64,000 nt of DNA, taken from positions 142,124 through 206,123 of the forward strand of contig VFFE01006856.1 of NCBI GenBank assembly GCA_008921705.1, given 5' to 3'. The translations under genes and the position numbers were made by a program. Under the pieces are notes generated by a model, which saw only the letters and a list, made by a program, of their open reading frames with translations, did not search any database and was not told where the DNA came from. Origin of the DNA: Burhinus oedicnemus (Eukaryota > Chordata > Aves > Charadriiformes > Burhinidae). This document shows, piece after piece, positions 26,001 to 38,000 of this stretch; position 1 is the first letter of the stretch; the number at the start of each line of letters is the position of its first letter.

Positions 26001-29000
26001 AAAAACTCCTATTATAACAAAGAACATTGCTTCAAACCCCTGTTTTCTCCTATTTTTTTTCTCCCCTAAAGGTGAACATTGAAGAAAGACAAATTACTTA
26101 ATACACTTTCATAAATATATTTCAATATATGGACCTAGAGTACAAAGCATATGAAACGATCATCACCTTTCACATTACTTATTTGTCAGCTACTAGGCCC
26201 CTAAAAACATACCTTAAAGATTCATTATGTGCCTGTATTAGCAATGAACCCCCAAGACAGACATCTTGCAGCTAAGCAGTAGTTTATCCTTTTTCCTCTT
26301 GTAGCTCCTGAGCCTTTTTTTGCTCCTGTTCCCCTCTATATTATTCCTGCTTTAGGGAATTAAGGGACGTAATTCTCCACATGTCAATGAGGGACGTGCT
26401 TATAAAAGACACAAGATGCTTAAACAACAGATCAGTTCTTACTCCCATGTTACTAAATCAATGTCAAGTCCAAGAACCACATACATTTTAAACATCAGAA
26501 TAAGCCAAATTGAAACAAGGAAAAGCAATGGTACCAAATACACCCTGCTACCTGAAATATGCCTATCACTTTCTTTGCCCCGTAAGGTTTATGGTAACAT
26601 ATTCTGTTACGTAAGTAACTATGGCATTGCTCTGGCTATCATTATTGAAAACTGCATAGGAAGTTAAGTTCCACTATTAAAAATACTCAATAAAGGAATT
26701 TACACAGCAATCTGTGTATTGTCTTAAAAGATCAATGAGTATCACTGCAGCATGTAGATTATACAGATAAAGTATTATGGGCACATACTAATCTCTTCAG
26801 CTGATAAAGAAGCTAGCTTTCACTACAGGTGCAGAGTTCACCCCATTCCTCACCTCTTTTGGCTTTCTTTCAGAAAAATTAGTCTAAACCACAGTAAAGC
26901 TTCCCTACAGACTGAAGACCAATCACCTCACACTGTACAGCAAGACTCTGGAAAGAAGATGGATTTGACACTTGGGGAATTGCTCTGTCTGTATACTAAG
27001 CACATACCAGTAAGTCTTGACTGGAAATTCCTAGGTTTATTGAGTCTATGTTGTCTTTAAAAAAAGTCATAAAAGAAGAAATTAAGAATATCTTTGCATG
27101 CAAAAGGGAAATTACTAACCTGCTTTAAGTGAGTACTATTTCTTGATACAGACCTGCCCTTTTGGAAACCCATGTCTGTGGGTAAAGACTTCCTCATAAT
27201 CAGGAACAATCTTACTCATAAATCATGATCAAAGAGCAAGAGGTTTTTTTTAAATGAGAAAAGGACATTAAGCCAATGATCCCAATTTCTTCCCTTTCTA
27301 AAGCAACACAGTTCATAGGAACTTACAGTTCATAGGGACTGAGCACAGCTAAAAAAGCTCCTGAAGTGCAGTGCTAATCTAATGAAAAAGGTAATGTACT
27401 GAGTATTTTAAAACACTGAGTTATTCCACATTAACCTAATGAAGAAAATTACTTCAATTTTGCAAGCAGTAAAAGAACAGCTCAAAAAAGCTGAAAGTGT
27501 GTTCAAAAAAGTTCAAGCTGTATCCAGGTAAGAGAAAAATAAGAAAAATGACAAGACAAATGTGAAAAGCACAGCACATTTTTTGAGGGCATAAAAATAA
27601 AATTAATAATTTTTTTCCTCAAACACGTAAGAAGCTGAAGTTTACCAGAGAGCTGTACTGCCAGTGGATAAATATATATAAAAGAATCACTTAAAGAAGA
27701 TACAGCTGTAGCACAAAAACCTAAATTAATGTCCAGTATATATGAACTTAAGAGGTCAGACAAGGATGATATAGTGGAGCCTTACCACAGAATAAGGTTG
27801 AGTAAGCTGATAAAATGAATGGAAACAAATCAGCAAAACCGGATCATATTTATGTAAAAGTTTAAAGGGAACTGGAGTATGAAGCTGTTCAACTATAGCT
27901 AAGATATCTAACCTACCAGTTAAAACTGTTTCTGCAGCAGCAGGTGACTGATGCAATACTAACATCTGAAAAGTAATCCAGGAAGGATGCAGGGAACTAA
28001 AGACCAACAAATCTTATGTCTATACTAAACAAACTAATGAGAGGGAAGCAAAACCCAAAAAACCACAGACAGTTTAAAATGTTACAGCTTTTGTATACAG
28101 AAATACACCTCAAAGCCCTGTCAATCTGTCAACATTCTTTCAGAGTCACTGAGTATGTAGTAGATCTAGCTTACGTGAATTTCAAAAAGCATTTGACAAC
28201 AACCCTTTCCAAAAATTCTTAAAATAAAAGCTTTTATTGGATAAAAGGAAAGAGAAAAATCCTCTCAACATTTAACTCTCAGCTAGTGACAAAAAAAAAG
28301 ATGAGTAGACCAGTGGTTTCCCCACTAAACAGGGATCATCAAAGGAGATTGGTATTAATAGACACAAAGTGACGTACAAAGTGACGTACAAAGTGACTCC
28401 AAACTAGTTATTAGCATTTGCAAAAAGAGATCTTGGGGTTATAATAGACATTTCTATGAAAACACCAGCTCAGTGCTCAGTAGATGTCAAAAAAGTAAAC
28501 TGAAAGGTATTACTAGGAAAGTAACATGGAAAACAGAAAAACTCTTCACACTGCTCTATAAATCCTCGCAGTGACTGCATCTGCAGTGTTGTGTATAGTT
28601 CTCATCTGCATCTCAAAAAGGTTACAGCATACATTACACGTACCAAAACAGACTGAGGGTCTTCAGCATGGAAAACAGAAAACTAAGGTCTATAAAATAT
28701 GACAGATGTCTATAAAATCCAACTGCACAGAGAAAGTGGAGAGGTGCAACAAACAAAAGTTATGAGCGACTGATTCACAGCAAACACAGGAAGGCATATT
28801 TTCATACAGTGCTGTGGATTCTGAAAGTTAATCCTGGTGCAAGAAGCAATGGGACAAATTCCACAAAGGATAAAAACAACACATCAATAATAGTAAATAC
28901 AAGGATGCTTTCTTTACCTTGTGTTAAACTGCTGAAAGAGGGGAAGCATGACGGGAAACAGAATGTAGCTGCCCTTTCCTAGCAGTCTGTCTAGGTCTAC

Positions 29001-32000
29001 ATGCACCACTGATTCCAATAAGAGCCAGGAACTAGTGCATTTTTTTCTAGTTGTAGGCAAATACAACTCCAGAAGCATGCTCACCCCTCTCACTTAGGTC
29101 TCAATAAAGACTTACTTCTGCATTATCCAAGTGTACTTTTCAATATAATGCCTTTCTGAAGGAGGGAAAACATTTATAAACTCATTTTACTTCATTTTTC
29201 AAGTAATGCATGGCAGACCCAGTAGCTTCCAAATATCTTACGATAAACTTGCCAACATCTAAAAGTCAAATTTCGATGTTCTTATTCTGTCTTACATCTA
29301 ACATACTTAATGGTAAAGAATAGCACTATCTACCCACTTCAACAATAAAACCAGAAAACTACGAGGAAGCACTGCAGAGATGATATTTAGACCTATTTAG
29401 CTGATAGTGAAAGTGAGAAACTGATGACTACTCAGACAATATTATCACAGAAAGATGCAAAGACAGATGGACGTATTCAGCTAATCCCAAGTATTTCACT
29501 AATATTGTGTCAAGCTCAAAGTACAGACAGAATGAGTAGAATTGATCTCTACGTACTTGTCTGGATGTCACCACAGGAGCCAGATGTGCCTGGAAGGTAC
29601 TCCTTCGATCTGTGATTGGGTTTCCATGATGTATGGATGGCAGTTCTTCATCTACTGATCACAAACAAGGAAGCGTTTGTTTCCTTTTAAGGGTACTGAA
29701 ACAATGTATATGGCTACATAAGTAAAGAATGTTTCAACTTTAAAAAATGGGATTTGTCAAAGTTAAGTACACAAGATGACATACACAACCACCAAAAAAG
29801 TTGGGTCTTTTTTACATTTGTTATTAATTTTTATTGTAATTTTAAAGTTACTAATTTTAGTCAAAAGCTGAGCAGAAAACCAGAATCTTATGGCCTCTCT
29901 CTTCTAAATTGTTTCATCAGAATTAACACAGGCATATTTTTTACCTTCTTGACTTTCAGATGTAATGTAATTCACAATTTTAATTGGATCTTCCTGAATG
30001 GGCTGATAGTCTAGGAGAAAATCATCTCCATCATCTTCATCAACTTCTTCACTGGTTTGCTTAATATCTGGTTCTATTAAGATACAAGTAGTAGAATTTA
30101 TTACACGTTTTTGTGAGATAAGTAAGACAAAATTTTAAATTCTTTTTCTCAAAAATCTCCCTCTCTCCGGTTCAGATCAGTTTGCCATTAAGAATAATGA
30201 AATGCAGAATAGTAAAATTAATTACAACAAAACCCATAAATTCTTAGTCCCGTATTAACTGAAATCTTGCTTAGAATTAGGAATACAACAGTCATGCTAT
30301 GCGATCCTTGCATAATATCTTCTGTTTCAATAATATTTAGGAAGAAAAGAACAATAATGTTTACCATTTCCATTAAACATTTGCAATGCTACCATTAATT
30401 TAATTTGAATTTAGTGACCAAGATAATCTGATGTTTCACAAGAACTCCAGTCATTTATTGGTCATTTGGGGAAAATCGTAGAGCTGTTGTTCAATGTTAC
30501 TTCATGAGGTTATAAAATCATTGTATTTGAAACATCTCTCTGGACATGTTTCAGGCACTCTGGGTTTCCCAAAATCCTATTTTCCTTCATGTATAGGACA
30601 TACAAAAAATAATAGTCAATAGCAAAAGAGTAAATATCACACACACTTTGTGCTCTAGAAACTGGATTTAGAGTGAATCTACCATACAGACACGTTAATA
30701 TATGAGAATCTAATTTCCTATTTAAAGGGCCTATGATGTGGTGATGATACAGTTTTTATAACATAGGTATTTTCAATAAAAAAGCAGAGGGGTGACATAG
30801 CATGTTCAAAAGGCCTAGAAAAATCATCAGATGTATTAAGTAGAAACCACAAAATTGCTGTCAAAAATACCCAAAAAACTTCCAATATAGTCAGTAAAAT
30901 TTTCACTTCTCAGGATCCACTCCTTTAGTCACATCAACGAAAAATGACTTTTTAAATGTCTGTGGTTTAGCAACAAAATGCAGTTTATTGGAAGACTGAA
31001 ACTAGACCTTATCATGAAGAAGCACTGAAAATGTACAGTTTTTTTCCTCTCCAGTCTTTTATTCCTCACAGGACTAAGCTAACATCCATGACATAGAAAA
31101 ATAGTTCTATTTCCTTTTGCCACAAGTGCGTGCATACATGTAACTCATGCATTTCATAGCAGTTCAGCATTTTAATCCACAAAAAACACCACCACTTTTT
31201 GAAAGGTCAACTGTGAATTTACACAAACTCTATCGCTATAAAAGTAGCAGCAGAAGACTCACTGCAACTCTAGTGATGATGTACTTCTCATCCCAATTAG
31301 TAAAATGCAATTGAGATGGAATATTTGGTCATTTGTCTGCATATTCCACTGAAGTTTATTTTGAGGCTAATCCAAATCCTCCAAGAGTGCACTCAACACC
31401 AAAAATTAATTACTAATATGAATGATTCCTCTGCAGAACAGAGGACAATGCATAAAGTACCTGTGTGCAACACCATGCTTTCATGCAAGTAATTTATTCC
31501 CAAGAGAACTGAGGACCTTGTTTGAGTTCACTGAGGCCACCCCTTTCATTTTTTTCCCTACTGCTTTTTAAAAAGGGAAGCTATCACTGTAAAACAACAA
31601 GCCATGACACTGGAGACTTGTTTTCTGCTATTTAGATCCAGTACAAAATTGGGCATAAAGCTTTAACTTGTAATGAAATCTTACTTTGCTGTTGAACAAG
31701 AAGTAAACTGAAAAACTCATGTATTTTCTGAAATACCTGGATCTGATGACTGTGCCTTTTCTATCAGAACTTCTCGGATCTTCTCCACCCATAAATAAAG
31801 TATACTTTCACCAAGGTTCTGTCTGGAAGTTAAAACTCACAGTGAACAAAGAATCATTTTTGCAGATTTCACTTAGAAAGCATACCAAATAACAGAGAGA
31901 TTTCAGACATGCAGAAATAGAACATTATAATCCAGTGAGATAAACAGCTTAGACAGGCTCATGGAAGTTCTGTCTTAGTAGTTCACTGGGTGAAACACAT

Positions 32001-35000
32001 GATATCTGCATCATTATATACTCTCTTTGTGGCTTGGTTTGTTGTTTGTTTTTTTTTTTAATTTATTTTTTTAACATTAAAAGCAACAATGCTGGAGGAA
32101 AACAGGCAACTGACAGAAACTTTCTGGCCACTAAAGAAAGTGAAAGCAACTGCAAAAAGAATAAGTTGGACAGTCCTCAGTATTTTCAAAAGAATATTAA
32201 TCCAGGATGTCTAGCCTTAGAGCTTGCTCTGGATCAGTTTTCTCTAAAAAAGTGCTGTACTGCCAGTGGCGAGCTCCTTCAGCTGCTCTGTGACTGTAGG
32301 GACTCTTTCCTTTCATGCTTGGGGGGGGGGCGGGTCTTCCTTGGAACAGCTCTACTTCTCTTTCCCCTCAAGCAGTCTGTGCACACACAGCAGAGGCTGA
32401 TCTTGGTGGACTGTGATAGTAGGTCAGTGGCAGCAGACACAGTAAAGCACTGGACTGCTATGCCAGAGTTTGGGTAACAAGTGATCCTACAGGACAGCGG
32501 GGTAAGGATTTAGGTCTAGGAGTCCTTATTCAGGGGGCACAGATAAGGCATTCCAGGAGGACGTGCATATTCAGTTACGAAACACTGCCTTAATGTGCAG
32601 CAGGACCCAAACAACCCAAAATATATTTAAAATGGTGTCCTGAAAAGTTGTCTTCGCAATTATATTTCAATATGTTTATGAACTGCGCATGTTTGTTTCA
32701 AAAACAAAACTAAAGATTTAGGGCCGTAGGTAACTCACGGTTTCTCGTTAATTTCATTCTTACTGCCACCATCTGGCGCATCACGTAAGTACGTATCAGT
32801 GACAAAATTACATTTTTAAACTCTTACTTCACTTAATGTTTACAGCACTGTTGCTGAATACAATCAGAAATTCAAACAAATATACATATTTAGAACAATA
32901 TTCAAGCAAAAATAAGGAATTTATAAACTTGTAGCTCTGTCTTCAAAATCTGGCAGACTCCAGAACAATTTAATGTCCTGATTCCAAGCTGCTTTTTATC
33001 ATACAGAAGCACTACTTTAATACATGAAGAACTATATCTGCTTTAATGATGGAATGAGAGAGATTAGACAATGAGTAAGATTTCTCCTTTTTGTGAAAGC
33101 AAATAGCAATTTCTTCAGCTATAACTCCATTTCAGTTTCTGCCTATTCACAAATTACACTTAGTTTGAAAGGTTACATTTCTATGCTGCTATTTTTCTTG
33201 TGACATGTATCTAAGTCATGAAATAAAGGTTTGTATTGAATAAAAGTCTTACCAGAAGAGTATCTGGGAGGAAAAAAAAAACACAAAACCAAACCCAAAC
33301 ATTTGCTACAGTTTTAAGAACTTTGCGTCTCCCAAAACAGACTTGTGATTTATAACTATCTGCTTTTTCCACCTCCTTAAGAAAATATAGTGACTGACAA
33401 TATTGTTCATATTGTTTCAGATTACAGAACTATGTAACTTGGTTTCTAGTCCCTAGTGATCTAAAACACACAATGTAAGTGATGCAGAGTACCTCTGTTT
33501 ATCTGACAACTATTTAGACATTGGGTAGATAAAAGGCTTTTACAAACACTGTGCGTATCAGTGACTACTCCAGAAGGTTTTCAAACAGTCTAAAATGACA
33601 TATATGGCCTAAAGTACAAATGCATTCATTTCCTGCTGAACAAACAGAAATGACAGGAGACCAGCGAGGGCTCCGAACAGCAACTGATACAGACAGAGCA
33701 GAGTTGCAAGGGACTAATCTAACTAGCACAACTTAACAGCCTACAAGACTGCAGGGGGAAAGAAAAGAAAAAGAAAAAAGTACTTCAAAACCATGCTATT
33801 TCTCCTCACAGTTCTCATGTGGCAACTTACACCAGATGCTCAGGACATTTGAACAACCACCTACAGCAGCTCTGCCTCTGGTAGAGACTCCAGCAAATCC
33901 TATGAATCTAGATAGGGTTAAGGACAATCTCTGTTCTTTTTGCTCCACTGAACAACTGTGGTTAATATGATCCCATAGAACTTAAAATCTTTGTGCATTT
34001 TTAACACTTCAAATTCAATTTTACTTGCTTAAATTATTTGTTGCTTAATTAGATAAGAAACCCAGTTAATGAAAGTAACTGAGTAATTACATAAAAAAAC
34101 CTCATGCAAGCCAAGTGCTCTCTTCCTTGTTTTAGGGCATTAAAAAACATTTCTTATGCAAGATGTTCAGATTTTAGTATTTGAGGCATGACTATGCTTC
34201 CTTACAATATATTTTCATTTCATTTAGTTTATGTTGTCTTTGGGATATGAAACGATTAAATAAACCATATAAAATTACTACATTTACTACCCCAATTTCA
34301 CAGCAATTCAAAAACACGTAATTTGAGTATTTCTAAATGTTCTGTTTATTCTCATGCATTCATTATGCATTGTTGTTAGCTGCATACTGTGATAATAAAC
34401 AGTTTGCTATGATACAGATTCTAGTTAATAGATTCTACATGTGTTTAATTTGTTTCAAAACCTACTTATCCCCAGCTATCTTATAAGAAAAACTGTTTTG
34501 CCACTTATGCTCTAAGACACAAACATTTTCACATTCTGCGGTTTAACATTCAAATGCAGAACAGATGCAAAAATCTCATACTTCATAGCACCAATTCATA
34601 GGCAATCTCATAGATTCTAAAGGGAGTCTGTTCTACTAAGAGTCAAAATGAGGACTTCTGTCCTTACAGAACACCAGGTCTAAACAATATGAAATAAATT
34701 TGTCAGTTTAACACAGTTTTTTCTTGCAAAATGCTTAGTAAATACACGGCATCTTTAACTGTTAGATTTATAAAAGCAACTTGCTGTTTTATGGCTATTG
34801 CAGCAATCACTTCACAACTACTAGTTCATGCAGATACTTAAAAGCATACATTGACCAGTGCAAGAAACTGAAAATACATTGTCTTTTACTATATTCCACA
34901 GTCTCTAACTTACACATATATTTCTTCCAAACTATTTGCTAGTTCCATATAATCTTGTCCTCGAAGCCAAGGAGCACTAGAATGAAAAGAAATACAATGA

Positions 35001-38000
35001 AAATTGTGCCCATACACTGATCCCAACATCTCAACATTTATTTTAAAACAAATGTGATAAACACCTAGAAAATAAAACATTGTCAGTCATTCCCACTTAA
35101 CAAGATTCCAGTTGTAAACATCCTGGTAAAAGCATGATCACCCAGTTCTCCTTCGAGACTCTTAACCTTGGCTGCCTTTACTTATCCCAGGTAAGAAAGC
35201 TGGACTTGTTTTTCATGGTAAGCCATTGTCACTCCAGAGTCACCTTATGGATTATTAGCTTACTTTTCCAACTCCTTCAGCACCATAGTACCTATTATAT
35301 TTAGAATGACCCTTCAGTTCTGTACCTGTATCTTCCTGGTCTCATGTTAAAATATAAATTTTGCCTCAAGTTTACCTGCACTATTTTGTATTGCCTTGTC
35401 AATACTGCTGACCAAATCTCAGTAGATATGCCCTGCAGGTCCCCCTATCATCCAAATCAGGGACCTGGCTTACACGTCTCCATTCCCATCTCGTTTACGT
35501 GTCAGGAGACAAGGGGAGAGCACGGAATAAAAACAGGAAAAGGGCGCATGCTATGGCTCCATCCCAACAAGAGTCAGTGCTCAGATTAAAAGCATGCCTT
35601 ACAACCTGAAACAAGAATCTAGACAAGAGGGGTACACCTGAGGAAGCGATGAGACATTAGTGCCCAACACAACAGGCAGCAGCCACCATACCTCCACAGT
35701 TTAACTGCTGCCTTGCCACAAAAAAACGCTGCAAGAATTACAGTTGAGGGAAGAGAACAATCTCTCATAGGGAGCTCTGTGAGGCTAACTCGGGAGGAAG
35801 AATAGAATATTCTTGCTTGAAACATCCCCCATCCCTGCTATAGTTTAATTCAAGGAGTCAACTAAACTTCAACTTACACTGTAAACAATTAACAGTAGTA
35901 ATTCAGAAAAGAAATACAAATGTTTGAAAGAAAATAATTCTCAGCAAGAAATTTCACTTACTTTAGTTGATAAATAGGTGGTTCTGCAGCTGGATATCCT
36001 GGCGGCAAAATCACCTGAAAGAAATTCAGGATAAGTATTCACTGGACTACTCCCTGCAGCTAGCTGAGCTTTACCGATGGACCCTGATGCACTAGGACTA
36101 CAATCAGTGTTAAAAATGAAGAAAATAGTTGGCTACGTTGCTACAGAATGACAAGAAAATCTGAATAACTTCCAATAATGGTAAGATACAAATATTTATT
36201 TAGGATTCCAATAATGGTAATGCATACAAATATTACATTTCACGGTGCAATTTCTGTTGATGAAGTGTCATGGAAAATAAAGCGTAGAAGAAATTTGAAA
36301 GGAGCTGCATACATGGTTACTGGACTTATTTAAGTGGCATTGCACTTCCATAAGTAGACACGTCAGTGTTTCTTCTACTAATTTCAGTTCTGTAAACATA
36401 AAGTAGCAAGTTAGTCAGTTAAGTTGATCCAAATTTTATTTTGTCTCCACACTTTCCAGAAAGTAAATCTAGAAGCAATTGCAGCAGATTAAGTGAGGTG
36501 CCCTACACAAAGTCAATGTAAAAAATATTTTAAAGATTAGTCTTTGGAGAAAAACACTAAAATTAGTTTTTGTCAGGTGTGGAAGTAGGATATGTAACTA
36601 CTGAAAATGTCACAAGCACACTGATGCACAGGAACAATCACTGAAAACTCTATCACAGATTCCAATCCAAAAGCTCCTTAATCCATCTGAGTAGACAATG
36701 AATCCTATTTAAAAGGGTTTCATGCAGGCACAACATCTTGCCTGCATCAGCCCAACTACAAATTCTGTGCCAAACTCTTTAACACCACTATACCTGCAGA
36801 CAGAGGGTCCATTTTGGTTGATCCAGACAATCATTAATCTTAATGCAGTAGATTTTTTCATCTTCATCAACAACACACCAATCTTCACCATATATGGATG
36901 AAAGAGCTTCAATTTCATCAATCTAGAAAAAGCATTATGCAAAAATAATTAAACAAAATCCTCCAAAGCCCACAACCTTGTGTGCCAAACACAGTTCTAA
37001 GTCTTGCTCTTCTACAGCTTATTTACAGATGTGACCAGATTCACTACACTGGAAGACCATAAATATTGCGGATTCAGTCCCGATTCACAGCACCAGTAAA
37101 TTTTGCTCAGTTCTTCCATACACACACCAGCTTTTGCATTTATATGGATACTCTTGTAATTCTCAGCAGTGACAAGGTAAGCAAAGTGACACAGAGCAGC
37201 TAAGACACATCTCTGCAGCTCCCAACCAGTGCTGCTCCTGGTTGGGTGTCATGGTTTGGGCTGGACTGGTCACTGAAACGAACAACAGATGCTCTCCCTC
37301 ACCTGTCCCTGAAGGAAGGAAGAAAAGAAAGAAAGAAAGAGACTTCTGAGTTTAAAAAGAAACTAAACTACTTCAATGAAAATATTAATAAAATAAAAAG
37401 AAAATAATGAAATATATACAATATATACAAAACAAACTTCCAGGACGACAATCATGCCACTGGCAGGCACTGGGAAAGCCCTGGACTTTCCAGGACTCAG
37501 CAATGGATGGGAACTGGATTACCAACCTGGATTCAATCGGGATCAAAGGCAGACAAACAGAGTCCTCCTCGGATGCCAGCTACTGAAGAAAGAGGGCTGA
37601 CCCTTTGATCCCTCAGCTTTTATACTGAGCATGAGGCAGATGGGATGGAATACCCTGTTGGTCAGTTCTGGGTCACCTGTCCTGTCTGCTCCTCCCTGCA
37701 GGTGTGACCCCTCTAGGCTTTTCCGCTTCTGACCCTCCAACAGGGCAAATAACAAAGTTAGCTGACCTTGGTTCTTATAGCAATAAGCATAAGCAAGAGC
37801 CTCTCTGCATACCGTTCCTTGGCATAAATTGGAAATAATCAGGTCTTATCACTCTGGAAGCAGACTGTCTTAAAAACACGCCTTTAACTTCAGAGAGTTC
37901 AGTTAGTTAGAAAAGGCTTAGCTGCAAAGTAGAATTACTGAACAGAAAATTCATTCAGTTTTACCTCAACCCAGGCCACTGGGTCATTCCCCTGCAGGGG

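Noticed and set aside
32034..32477. 147-codon plus-strand frame in IMPACT intron 4
   Set aside because: Low-complexity start (T-run), no domain, and antisense to the host gene.
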